A stretch of DNA of 64,000 nucleotides, taken from contig NW_022985069.1 of assembly GCF_010015585.1 (NCBI RefSeq), positions 853,528 through 917,527 on the forward strand, read 5' to 3'. Source of the stretch: Eremomyces bilateralis CBS 781.70 (Eukaryota > Ascomycota > Dothideomycetes > Eremomycetales > Eremomycetaceae). Below, in pieces: positions 34,765 through 46,033 of the stretch. A program made the translations under genes and the position numbers. Position 1 is the stretch's first letter. Each line of letters begins with the position of its first letter. The notes under the pieces were generated by a model. It saw only the letters and a program-made list of their open reading frames with translations, was not told where the DNA came from and ran no database searches.

Positions 34765-37700
34765 CTTTTATCGCCGTGCAAGCGTCGCGCACATGGGAGG
34801 CGGCAACGAGACGATATGGAGTTGGAGAGTGTCTATTCGGAGGGAGTTGAAGAAGAAAGAGTGGAATGGATTCAGGGTCTATCGATATCGGCGGGGTATG
34901 AGGCCGCAAAAGGAGCGCGAAGTTCGAGAGGAAGGCGAAAAGAGGCTAGAGGTGACCGCCTGAGATACCGAAAACTGATCAACGTGAGCAAACCGGCCAC
35001 AATATGGTCAGATCTTCCAACACGACGTAGTGGAGGGTAGAATGGTGGCAGAAGCCGGTAAAGATTGGCTGTTTGGCTCCACCAAACAAACCTATCCGAC
35101 AAGGAGATCGTCAATACGTACACGCCACAAGTCAAGTGAAGGGAACCCAAAGGCAAAGGAAGGACTAGAGAAGTTAATGGGATGTAACGGCGATGCAATG
35201 AGATGCAATTGAGGTGATGGGATGCACTCGTTTCTCAGCAGCACCACGCCGTCGAGATATGTCGAGGAGGAGGGAGGAGGAAGAGGAGGGGAATAGGGAT
35301 GGTGGACGGTGATATCGGATTGGACTGGGGGTCAAGGAAGAATAATAATATGGCTGCCGGTGATGGGGACTGGACGATGTGGTGCAGCCGTGCAGGTGGT
35401 CAGTGTGGCAGCGATATGGATGGGCCGATGGAGAGAAGACTGGGGGAGTTGGGATGATCCCCTGTCTGCTGTCCCACCCGCGATGCTCAATACGGGCAAT
35501 ACCAACTGATGAACAAAGAACCGTCGAACAATCGGTTCAAAGGTTCAAAGAGGATCGACTGAAGACTGAGGGGTGGCGGATCCGACGATGGAATAGAATC
35601 GATCTGCAATTGAGTGGCTTGATTCGATAACCCTTTCGACTCCTCCTCGACGCGAGAGAGCGAATCTCGCAGGATGCGTCGATGCGGGCAACTTCGCACG
35701 GAGAACCAATGGAGGTGCACGAGAGACCGTGAGGGCTGGATTCTGAGTGGATTGGACGTATGCAGCCGCCCACACCCTCAAGAGCAAAGACCTTACTATT
35801 ACGCAGGAAGTACAGGATGCACGCTTGAAATTCGCTAATAGGTACCCCCAAGTCCTCGCTCGAGCAGGGTCTTGCACCGAAATGGCGTCGTCTAGACGTC
35901 TCCCTGCTCAACAAGTCGACAGACACACGATATTTCTCGACTATCTCGGGCACCCAAGAGGCTAGGACGGTTCGTTGCAACAGGGAGATTGCGCTGGATC
36001 CGAACGGACGGGATCGTGCCGTGCTGGCGGCCTGGCGCGCTATCCTTTGTCTCCCTCCCTGGACGATAGCCACGGTAGTTAACGGCTAGACTGGGATTGA
36101 GGGAACCTCGAGACTATGGGGCATGGAATATGGATATCAAACGGTCGAGTGATATTGGCCTGACACCAGCGATCATCGGACAACAGCATTCATGTCCGTC
36201 AGGAGAGATTAGATAATAGAAGGGAATAGACGGAGTTGATGAGCATAAGATTATCAGGACTTGATCTCGTCCATTTGGAATGCGCCATACAGAGCACGGT
36301 AATTATTCTGAGCATATGAGGCGGCTGACGGGATCTGCATTTGAGGCCGGTCGGTCCGGAACATCAGCAAAGGATTGGATGAATTGGATCGTTGAAGTTG
36401 GAGCCTTGGAGGGGTTTGCAGTTACGCACAGCATGCAGAGTGGTCTGGTGTGAAAGAAAGTTTGATATGAAGCTGTTGAATGGTCAGCCATCCGATGCGC
36501 GTTCGGACTCCTTCAGCGTCAATGCCTCAAAGGTTTCATTATTCATGTTCATGTCCAATTGAAGCAACTGCTGTTTTACCCCTCCAGCTACATTGAAGCG
36601 AGATGCACAGTGTTGCGAGGAGAATCCTATTTCAACATCGTTATCGTCGTCCTCTTTGTCGAGGATTGAGTTGTCAACAGATATCTCACACCTCATAACC
36701 CATTCTCGATTCCTTTACTATCACAAACCCTATATTCTCCTTATCCCCAAACCGTCCATCCATATTTCTTCTTGGACCACTTCCACCCCACTCTCATCAC
36801 CAACGTAATATCCAGCCCTGACCCACATGATGCCACTCCCTCCCTCTTCGCGTCTCGTCATGGGGACCCCTCACCAGTGTTGATAACCCCAGCGGGCGCC
36901 CATCCAATCACCAGGCCGGAGTGCATCATCACCCGCATTGGTGGTGGCCACTGGCGGCGTTTGGTTGCCAGAGCCTCTGTCTGCATTTGTGCAGATGCAT
37001 GAACACTTTGGAACACCAATCTCACCAGGAATCCAGCCATGGCTCCACACCGCCTTCTGACTTCTGTCTGACGGCCCGTCATCATCCAAGTAAAGACCAA
37101 GTTGGACGTCGAGATGCATCAATTGCGCTGAGACGTGCAGAACTGCAGATGCAGGGCGTATCATCAATATCGGACTGCTAGGCCAATCCGGTCAGTGAAT
37201 CCCTTTGTGCATTATTCCTCATGGGATATCAATTCTATTCCGTAATACAGCTCAATGTAATGAAGCTGGCCATATGATTCAGCACTTGCCACTGGTGGTG
37301 TATTCTGGGATTTCTAGCTGGAAAACAGGGCTAAGTAGAGTCAAGTATTCCTATCCTATCTTAGCGCAACATCCAACACCATCTGATCCATCTCGGGGGG
37401 GGCAACTTATGTCATACCCGACCACGGCGGCGCTTCCATCCGAGAATACGGGGTGATGAGCCGTGAGGCTTCACAACGCGTCTTAGTCTGGTCAGCAACG
37501 AGATGCCAAATCTCACGCATGACACCAGATATGCGCTAGGGGCAAATCCAACTCCAAGCCAACAGCCCACACCACATCGGATGCGCGGCAACTTACATCG
37601 ACCAAACACTCTAGAGATGCGGTGCAACCGGAAGGCAATTTTAATGAGTAAGACAAGTATTAAGGCAAAAGGCTGCGGACTCACTCGCGATCGTCAGGTT

Positions 37701-40700
37701 ACTCCGGTAAATGGCATTTCTAAAGGTCATCACATGGGCTTGCATCACAAGGTCCAACCTACAAAGGGTCCAGTCTAACTTGAAGCTTTTTGCGCATCCG
37801 AGACCCTGAGGGTTGGATGATCGATCATGGATGAAAAGATACCGTGCACCTAATCCTCTAACCCACGCGGAAGATTTGGATTCCCAGGCTCATCCTTTCA
37901 CAAGACCAGGCCTCCCGGCTCCTGCACGCACCTTCTTTGAACCGAACCACCGAAATCGGACTGCACGAAACGGCTTGGGTGCTGGATATTATCATCGTTT
38001 CTTTATTCTGTCTCCTGCTCGACGTTTCGTACGGCGTGGATGCCGCTAGGAATCAGTACAGGTAGTTTCTCCAGAGCCAGATGCCTACGAGATCTATGGT
38101 ACACTACCCCCGCGAACAACTTGGAAGTCCATGATCAGTGGATATTCGAAATGTGCGAATATCTGCACTAATGTATCCATCGGCTCATCTTCACGTCGTC
38201 CTAGCAACTTCACGACACCATCTATCTACGCTCTCTGTGCTGAGCATTCATGGTTGCATATCTTTCTCGTCTGTCGAAGATTCTCGTTTCATTTGAAATC
38301 ACCAGGCCAATGGTGCTGTACCCGACGCGCAGCAAGCGAAACGAGGTGGCCAATAACTAAGCCCTGCCAAATACTGTGCATCACATCGCACCAACCCCCA
38401 ATCGTCGTGCGGTTATCGCGCTCGAATGAATGAACTGTTGCCCCTCCATGCCCCTCCTGTCTCGAAGATGCATCTCGCCTGCAGCAGACTCACCACCTCG
38501 CCCAATCTATCCCCACGCTAATGAAACCTTGAGACCCTATCCTGTCGCGCAGACCAATTGCGGGAAACCCTCCATCCAACAATCGTCCCACTTGCCTGTG
38601 AACGTCTGCAACTCGAAGTAGGAGGTACATCATGACACCGCGCCCGACGACGATCCCCTCACCATGACCGACTATCTGGCGCTTGCGACTCATCTGAACC
38701 AGAAAACTTTTGCCTACCCTTTCCAGTCGCCTTCGTTCAGCGATGGAAGTCCTGAAAGTCAGACCCTTCCCCCGCCCGCCCCACTCTATGTTATTTCTGT
38801 TACACAAACCCCACCCCACGATTCCTCTTTATAGAGTATAGGCAACTCAAGCCCTGCCACCACCCCAGGATATCGCCCCCCTCTACTGTATTTAGCCTCT
38901 AGATCTGCTCCGCGCCAAGGCTGAAGGCCGATGATCGTGTCTACTTCCAGTCCCGCTAAATGATTCTTCGAGAGGCCACCACCCGTGTGTTTCCGAGAGA
39001 TTGGCGGGACATCGCTGGATATATACGGGTGATGAACGGCTTCGCCACAAGAGGGATGCGTGGGAAAGGAGGAGATCTGGGCGATCGACGAAGGGATTGG
39101 AAGGATCTCCGAGTGTAACCGGCACATCGACGACATCGAAGGGAGATCTTTTGTCGAATGATTCTCGCCTCTCGGGATCGAAAGAACATATGTCAGTGAC
39201 GTGCAACGGCTGACGACGACGAGGCGACCATCCAACATCCATATATTCTGATATCCAAGCCTTCATGCATCCGGTAAGCGTGTATCTTAGTCGCTCAGAC
39301 CCTGGACATATCTTGATTGCCTTCCCGGTTGGGTTTTGCACGCAGCCGCTCTCGGTGACATCGGCACTTGGAAGTATGCCTAGGCGCCACAACGCCGCTC
39401 ACCAAGATCCAGGACGGATCTCCGTTGGAGTGATCTGCTCGGTGTGACGTCGCTCGCTGTTACAGTACAACGGTCAACGGGTGTTCAGAAAGCAGGGCAG
39501 AACCTGATGGTGAAGTACCCATTGTAGCCACCGATCTCGCTCCCTTCGTCGACCCTCGGGGGTATCTCGAGTACTCATCGACGGTGATGCTCCAGCATGC
39601 ACGACATATGGCTAAGTATGCATTCAATATACTGACCTCTAGTCCATATAATTGTTTCGCATTTATAGACAGTACTCTATATATCGGCTCCTTCAACTGA
39701 ACTCCCCTGCAGATATTCGGTACACGACTGCCTACTCTCTATCCTCCCTTTTAATAACTTCCACAGCACTACCACCAGAGTTCCCCGGTCTCAATCCGGA
39801 TATATTGGCGGTATGGCTAATATACCTTTAATCCCTACTCCCTACAGTGCGTAGAGTTATCTCTCCTCACCCACCCAGTCCCTGACTCGGCCAGAGTATG
39901 AAACTCGACTGGTACCGCCCCAAGCCTCGACCTCACAGCATTCATCACGATTGGTGTTACCCATCGTGGCGGTGAGCAAGCAACACGAACCGAGCACCTG
40001 GTACGACTCTCTATCAACCACATGTGAGCCGTTTGCAAGGCTCTGGCGCAATTTCCCGATGTCGTGTACCGCTCCTGTATATCCGTTGTTCCCCGAATGA
40101 TAACTCCGATTGCTCTGCAGAGTAACTCGCACGCTTTTATTCGATTGTGCTTCCATCAACGCGGTCATGGTCATCAAATGGGGAAATGCATGCACATGTA
40201 GATGCGAAAGACCCCCCTTGCCGTATAGAGAAGAACCGCCGATGATGCATCGAGAGAGATGGTGCCGGTCAGTCTTCACCGACTCACTTAGATGGTAACA
40301 TTGGATTGTTTGTTGGGAAAAGGAAGGGGTTCTGGTGACGAAGTTTGGCTCGTTCAATGAGTATGAGCGTCAGTGGTTCCACGAGGCTGTCCGTATGTCG
40401 GTCATCATCAGTGCGTTCAGTTCGTATGAATCGGTTTTGCTCCATGGCAAGGAGTCTGCTGAAAGCCCCCGTCGCTTTGGGCTTGTATCCCCTCCGTAGG
40501 ATCCTGAGGACCTGAATCATGATGGTACAGATCGCCCCTACTATGTAAGTTCTGTCGTAAGGTCTCCTATCTACCGTGTTTTGTTCGCTTCTTGTACCAT
40601 ACTCCAACGAGTCTCCTATGCTCTGTACTTCACACTATTGATATCGATATCAAAAGAGCTAGGGGAAATATATGGTGCGGTAACCAGACGGCCGGATGTA

Positions 40701-40827
40701 AGAACGATCCTTTCACCTGCGTATTAGGATTCACCCCTCTTCCCCCCTCTTTCCCCCAAACAGGATCGTGTATATATTTATTGATTGTAGCTCTCTTTAC
40801 ATAAAGCCCTGTGTAGTCTAGCTGGCG
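34765..40827. other. Gene desert upstream of the LRR gene
   Basis: About 6 kb with no supported coding gene, tRNA or transposon. Open frames up to 178 codons occur on both strands (for example 35537-36073 reverse), but none has domain content or sensible splice continuation. Base composition is not markedly AT-rich, so this does not look like an AT-rich repeat island. Confidence 0.45.
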
Positions 40828-40970
40828 TTACTACCAATCTTATTAAAAACTTGGCGAAGGGGGAAGTTAATGAGACGTTCTCCAATCTGACCCGGGAGGG
40901 GCGGCGTGGCCATTACCAATCCTATAAAAAATTGGCGAAGGGGGGAGTTAATCCAACCGGACCCGGGGGT
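40828..40970. repeat. Degenerate tandem duplication
   Basis: Two units (40828-40899 and 40911-40970) share the order ATTACCAATC, a run of A, TTGGCGAAGGGGG, AGTTAAT, a variable part and GACCCGGG. This is a diverged direct duplication of about 80 bp. Function unknown; it may be the edge of a larger dispersed repeat. Confidence 0.65.
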
Positions 40971-41042
40971 GCGGTGTGCAATCCAACCTTCAGATCCCGC
41001 TTGGACTACTTTTTATTCATTTTTTCTGCAGAGTGATGATGG

Positions 41043-41086
<44 letters not shown>

Positions 41087-41505
41087 GGACGGTTGGTCAC
41101 AGCAGCAGCAGTGAGAAAAATGGCGAATATTCTCTACGCGGATATGTACCGTGATGGCTAGAATGCCATGCTGGATATTAGTGCCAAATTCTGGTCCAGG
41201 GGAACGAACCAAAAGTGGATTTGGCTCCAGAAAGGGTTGAAGTATGGACATGATGCTGAACATCAAATCCAGTATGGCATTCGTAGACAGGAAAAGATAT
41301 AGACATATGAAGCCGAATTATTTTCTTGACAATGTTTGTACAAGTTTTCTTAATCTTCATTTTCAGTCGTGGTGTCTATTTTGAACCTGTTCGTCATATC
41401 TTTATGATAGCCGGAGCCCCTGAAAGCATTGAATACACTGAGTTGGTTTCTCAAGGCCCTGAGGATTCAACATATCTCACCGATATCCTTTTCAGCATTC
41501 ACTGC
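40971..41505. other. Spacer with microsatellite
   Basis: No gene apart from the ATG microsatellite at 41034-41086 and featureless short frames. Confidence 0.4.
41034..41086. repeat. ATG/GAT trinucleotide microsatellite
   Basis: About 17 units of GAT/ATG with one GGT interruption at the left end. It generates artefactual poly-Asp, poly-Met or poly-His open frames. Confidence 0.95.
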
Positions 41506-42051
41506 CTAGTGTGTGATCATGCAAATGAAATGTGCATCTTGAGGAATCAGTTCCATTTTTGCTTTGTTAGGCTCCTTCATTTCAGCAGATTCCTTGTTCA
41601 GTGCCTCCTTCATATATTCGCATTTCCTCATCATCTTTTTGATTGCAGTTTTGAATGCAGCTCTGAATGGAATATTGGATTGGATATAGAGCAATTGGAC
41701 CACCCGCTGGATCAGATATCGAGGCAGTGGTCTGTTCTCCAGTGACTCAGTGAGTCACGAATCAAACTGTCTGAGAAATCATACAAAGCACTGTGCTTCA
41801 TCACAGACTCTGTATCTCGTACTCCTTGGCACAGGAAGTCCAGCGCCGGCGTGTAATACTTTGAAGCTAGAGATTTCGGGATATCAGGGTCGGTAGGTAT
41901 AAGTACGGTGCCGAGATTCGGCATTCCTAACATAACCTTCGAATAAGGCGGCATGTAAAGGTGCCATTTGACTTCCAGTGCTGGTGCTGGGGTGCTGGGG
42001 GGAATATTGGCTGGCCGTTTCACGATCAGAATTGGGTCTAGAGGGCCGAGC
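41506..42051 (-). pseudogene. Broken hypothetical coding region
   Basis: After a plausible acceptor (CTTGTAG), the reverse strand reads LGPLDPILIVKRP, EVKWHLYMPPYSKVMLGMPN, LIPTDPDIPKSLASKYY and YDFSDSLI. Without room for an intron, the text shifts frame to LENRPLPRYLIQRVVQLLYI, FRAAFKTAIKKMMRKCEYMK and EALNKESAEMKEPNKAK, ending at a stop at 41506. Composition in both parts is protein-like, so this looks like the 3' part of one gene with a frameshift (real or sequencing error) near 41745-41755. No start or upstream exon could be fixed. Family not recognised. Confidence 0.4.
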
Positions 42052-42743
42052 TACAAGAGCAGGCGTTAGTGCCGAGTAGGTCTTACAACGTCTAACACGC
42101 ATAAGGTACTTAAGTAGAGCAGTGTAAAACTGAGAAAAAGCTAGAATTCTAGTGATAGTGCTTTCAAAGTGACCAAGCGATTTGGGAACAAGTACTTCGA
42201 GACATACCTCAAAGAGGGACGATTGCCCTGCATCCCTATGTCCCTCTTTGATTGTCTCGCCTACAGTTGTGTCTTGAAGATGTTCAGACGCCTACAGTTT
42301 AGGGCCTTGCTCGTTGCCCTGATCTTGTACTTCTTGGTTCTCCGCTGCCGCTGTATGCGCAGGGCTCCTCCCTCGCTCTCAGGTTTTGTTCCAGTTCCAA
42401 TATCAGACTCTCGGCTGTCTCCTCTCCCGCTTGTTGTGCCATCAACACCATGATCAGTTTCTTCACTGTTTTTTGAGCTGGACACTTGAGCTTCCGGTTC
42501 GTGGGAGGCACAGTTCCAACCTAGAGGGAGATCAGCCGCCCCCGACGAAGACCCAAGTCTTCCCTCGTTCGATTTTGGTGATCCCAGTTTCCTTGGTAAT
42601 AGTGTTGTAGCTTGAAGAAGGTTGGCGATAAGGCGTGTGTAGCCCGGCAGAGGTTTATATGCCCCCTTATGATGACTGACATAGGAAAATATGGTCAAGA
42701 AAGAGTCAATGAGTAGAATGGATAAGACCGCTGGAGAAGCCAA
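42052..42743 (-). CDS. Possible hypothetical ORF, doubtful
   Basis: The reverse frame 42743-42261 begins MASPAVLSILLIDSFLTIF, a hydrophobic N-terminus that could be a signal or membrane anchor. A Ser/Glu/Gly-rich stretch follows, then a basic end (RIQRQRRTKKYKIR). It may be the 5' part of the broken gene to its left, but no consistent splice path between them was found. No domain recognised. It may equally be a chance frame. Confidence 0.25.
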
Positions 42744-42979
42744 TAAATTATGACCAAAAGATAGGCAAGGTTGGAATTAATGAAATTCGACAACGACTCT
42801 TTGCTTTTAGCATAAGAGGGAAAGAAATGGCACTAGCAAGACATGGAAGCTAGAGACCGATATAATCTTTACGCCCCTTCAAGCGTCCACGAATGATACT
42901 CCCTTAGATAAAACTAGAAAGGTAACCCAAGGATAGATTGATGAGTGATGCATTAAAAAGGAGCAAAAAGAAAAAAAGA

Positions 42980-43096
42980 GTGGCCTCCACGGAGGAATCG
43001 AACGTCCATCCCAGCGCGGTAAATCTCCTGTCCCGGCCTACCGTCCCGGGATAACTGCTATTTACTGGCTTGACCATCTTAGCTGCCTTGAAGGCA
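42980..43096 (-). tRNA. tRNA-like sequence, probable pseudogene
   Basis: On the reverse strand GTTCGATTCC (T-loop/B-box consensus) lies in a T-arm with 4 of 5 pairs (GGACG/CCTCC). It is flanked by GTGGAGG, which pairs 6 of 7 with CCTTCAA about 100 nt upstream. A T7 run typical of Pol III termination follows directly (42971-42977 on the + strand). The D-arm and anticodon arm do not fold cleanly, so this is most likely a decayed tRNA or tRNA-derived repeat, not a functional tRNA. Confidence 0.3.
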
Positions 43097-43192
43097 AGTT
43101 GGTTTAATTGATTGATATGTAAACTTAGGCGAATATGACCCCTTTCATGTTAATCTTGAAAACTCAACAAGTCAGTTCGACTCCCTCACTCC

Positions 43193-45427
43193 TCAAGCCA
43201 TTGCAATCGCCTGCCACTTTGGATTGACACTCTTCCATTTGTTCAATAGTACGACATCATCGCACAGTTGCACTCGATATGCTATGCCATCCCGATACTC
43301 AATCAGCATCACAGACATCACCTCCTCATCAACCTCATCAATCTCGTCCTCACCCTCTAAATATTCTCGCCTGCTCTTCCTTGACAAACTTGTCATTCCC
43401 GTATTTACGACGATGAAATCACCCAATTTCGATTGTTCAACTTGATAAAACTCAGGGAGCACAATTGTTCCTATCTCCTCCAAAGAGACAGGATTTCGAA
43501 TAATGTGACCTTCGTTTGGCAGTTTTGGATCTAACGATATAAGAGTCTCCTCGGCAATAAGAAGCTTTGCTGTCATTGTCAGGAAGCAGATCGTCTGCGA
43601 GACCACTGATCTTAAACTTTGCCGGCTGATTTTCAGTTGCGATGTATATTGAGCTCCATTTATCGCAACGGGAGAGAGCGTGAGTGAGAGGTGATCTTTC
43701 GCAGGGTCAAAACTAAGCGATCTCTTAGCCACAGAGGACGAAGATGGACTCGTCGATACTCTGTTTAGAAGCTGAATTGAAATGCGCTTCAGTGGTCTGA
43801 AAGCTGGCTTGCGATATCGTGGCCATTCCTCGGTCTGCCCACCGTACTCACTGGAGCTTCCAGGCTGGCTTTCAATCAAACGTAGGGACGGGGAAAGATC
43901 CCCCTTCGCCCAATCCAGGCGATGGAAGGAAATGTGGAAGTTGGTACGTCTCGAACAAGCCTCCTGAAAGGAGACTGGATATTTCTCTGGACTTTTCCAG
44001 CCCAGGAATGACCAGGTTGGGAATTCTATTCGTCGCTGAAGGGTCCGTGGATCCTCAAATCTCCACAGCAGTCCTTCACCAAAGATCAAGGACGGTATAC
44101 CCGAAAAATGAGGACCGAGTCGCGGCTTTAGATTGGACAAGATCCCTTCTAAGGCAAACAAAACATCCTCATCGTTGGTGAGGTCACGCTGGGAGTAGAC
44201 GGTTATGGTGGACTTGTACCCAGACGTCGGAAATGGATCGGACATTGACCTCCTGTATTTGGCGTGTCCTGGCTGCTCAAAAGACTTGTGTCCCTCACGG
44301 CTGTGCTCTTCAAGATATAATTGGGGAAGACCGAGGGCTTCGGACTCGAGGATCGTATCCTCCTGCCAAACTGCACTCTGGCATTGATAAAATGCTTGGC
44401 TTTCGGTAAAGATAAGGAGCCGCGTTGAGAAGATCTTCTCTTGTAGTGTCCAGCCGCGACTTTCCCACGGTAAATTTCCGATAGCTTGAGCGAAAGGTTG
44501 CGCACTGGAAAAGTGAAGGTCTCCATGGGTCACCTCCTGTTGAACTGGAGACCTAGGGTGCGATCTCATGCCGGGCAATCCGGTTTCGGCGTTTGGCATG
44601 CCGCTCACTATAGTGAGTTGAGCATTGTCATAAATCTCGTTCATCAACTTCAAGTGATTCTTGAAGGCGCTCTCAGCTCGTTCCTGGACGATGCACAGAG
44701 CGTCAATCCAAAGATACTGAAAGCCCAACCGCTGTGCAAGCTCAATCGCGTCTCGGAACGTCGCGGGCACTTCAGTCCGAGAGGAGTCCAAAGCATGGGG
44801 CGTTGTCAACATCGGATATGTATCTTTGTTCAACAATAGCCTTTTGCAATCGCCCCAAACATAGCTCAGAGCAGCATATCTGGAGGTAATCTCTAACTCC
44901 ACAACGCATGCTTTCTGAGTATCGATCAAACGGAATGGAAGGGCAAGCGCCTCAGCAGACGGTTCCTGGGAAGAGTGAGAGTGTTTCGTATCGCAGAGAT
45001 CTAACCACTCTTGGACGAGGCCAAAATCTAGGCTCGGTTTGACTCGTCTTCCACAACAAAGGGACGATAGCCCAGGGGGACGGAGCGGAAGGACGAAAGC
45101 TGATTTGGTTGATTCCGTCCCTCCCAAGCCATCATCGTCCCCGAATACTGTCAATTCGAGCCTCTTCAAAGGAACATATTGAGCTCGGTCCCAATAAGAG
45201 CCTATGGCAGTTGACATCGCAAGTATAGTACTCTCTGGACTCGGATTGTTGGCGCCATAGCTGGAGCTTGGATAAAAGATCCTCAAAATAAAGTCACAGA
45301 ATGTGCAGGACGATCGACGAGAGAGGAGGGTCTTCAAGTCCAGATCGGCATGTTCGCTGCCATACCGGTGTCGTGATTCTAGAGCCTGCTCTACAAGGGA
45401 CTGACAGCTCTGACAAATGCCGACCAT
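43193..45427 (-). CDS. HET-domain (heterokaryon incompatibility) protein
   Basis: Single exon of 744 residues. Two CxxC pairs near the N-terminus (C5/C8, C41/C44) suggest a small zinc-binding module. The HET domain follows with all three hallmark blocks: RYAALSYVWGD (about 183-193), YLWIDALCIVQ (238-248) and WESRGWTLQEKI (321-332). The C-terminal ~350 residues contain FGEGLLWRFEDP and PTWSFLGW, common in stand-alone HET proteins. HET domains trigger cell death after non-self fusion in Podospora and Neurospora, but most copies have no known partner, and no NLR or STAND partner lies next to this gene. The frame is intact. The start is the only upstream Met before the zinc pairs. Confidence 0.95.
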   Translation of the reverse strand: MVGICQSCQSLVEQALESRHRYGSEHADLDLKTLLSRRSSCTFCDFILRIFYPSSSYGANNPSPESTILAMSTAIGSYWDRAQYVPLKRLELTVFGDDDGLGGTESTKSAFVLPLRPPGLSSLCCGRRVKPSLDFGLVQEWLDLCDTKHSHSSQEPSAEALALPFRLIDTQKACVVELEITSRYAALSYVWGDCKRLLLNKDTYPMLTTPHALDSSRTEVPATFRDAIELAQRLGFQYLWIDALCIVQERAESAFKNHLKLMNEIYDNAQLTIVSGMPNAETGLPGMRSHPRSPVQQEVTHGDLHFSSAQPFAQAIGNLPWESRGWTLQEKIFSTRLLIFTESQAFYQCQSAVWQEDTILESEALGLPQLYLEEHSREGHKSFEQPGHAKYRRSMSDPFPTSGYKSTITVYSQRDLTNDEDVLFALEGILSNLKPRLGPHFSGIPSLIFGEGLLWRFEDPRTLQRRIEFPTWSFLGWKSPEKYPVSFQEACSRRTNFHISFHRLDWAKGDLSPSLRLIESQPGSSSEYGGQTEEWPRYRKPAFRPLKRISIQLLNRVSTSPSSSSVAKRSLSFDPAKDHLSLTLSPVAINGAQYTSQLKISRQSLRSVVSQTICFLTMTAKLLIAEETLISLDPKLPNEGHIIRNPVSLEEIGTIVLPEFYQVEQSKLGDFIVVNTGMTSLSRKSRREYLEGEDEIDEVDEEVMSVMLIEYRDGIAYRVQLCDDVVLLNKWKSVNPKWQAIAMA

Positions 45428-46033
45428 TTCATAACGCTGACTTAAAGCTCAAGCAGACAAGAATAAAAGGATAACCGTACAAGATGCCATCAAACATGAG
45501 AACAGGACGTCAAGGATGAGGACAAAAGCCTAGGAGGAACCAGTACACTCATGTTGAAAGCATGTTGATCCTGCTGCCTACTGGTATTAAAATTGATTTC
45601 AACCAGGCACTCTGAACTTCCCAAAACCTAGACTGAGAAAGCTAAGCTGTACCCACCCAGGTACATTATCTAGCAAGCGGCCAGGGCAAGTGAAACACTG
45701 AGGCTGTGCAATTCCAAACGCAATGCGCGTGGACACGAACAAGCAACCGAGGACTTGGTGCAACAGTACGCGTAAGGAATTCCGGTGCACAGAATGTGTC
45801 ATTCGCGCCGTGTTCTATTTATCAAATCCCATGTACAAATATCAGACAAGAGTTTTGGGGCAACATGCTTCCCAAATTACCAGATCCATATTGGATCGCC
45901 AAGACCCAGCTGTTCAACAACATGCGCCTGCAAATGCATATATGATGGCCCCAATCTCGACCGTGCTGCGCTTTATATCGCAAACGACACCACTATGCCG
46001 GCCGGCCGATACTCGAGGAATCCGAGAAACCCA
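45428..46033. other. Intergenic region
   Basis: 606 bases upstream of the HET gene and downstream of the transporter gene; nothing recognised. Confidence 0.4.

Noticed and set aside
41034-41266. Poly-Asp, poly-Met and poly-His frames
   Set aside because: Direct translations of the ATG microsatellite.
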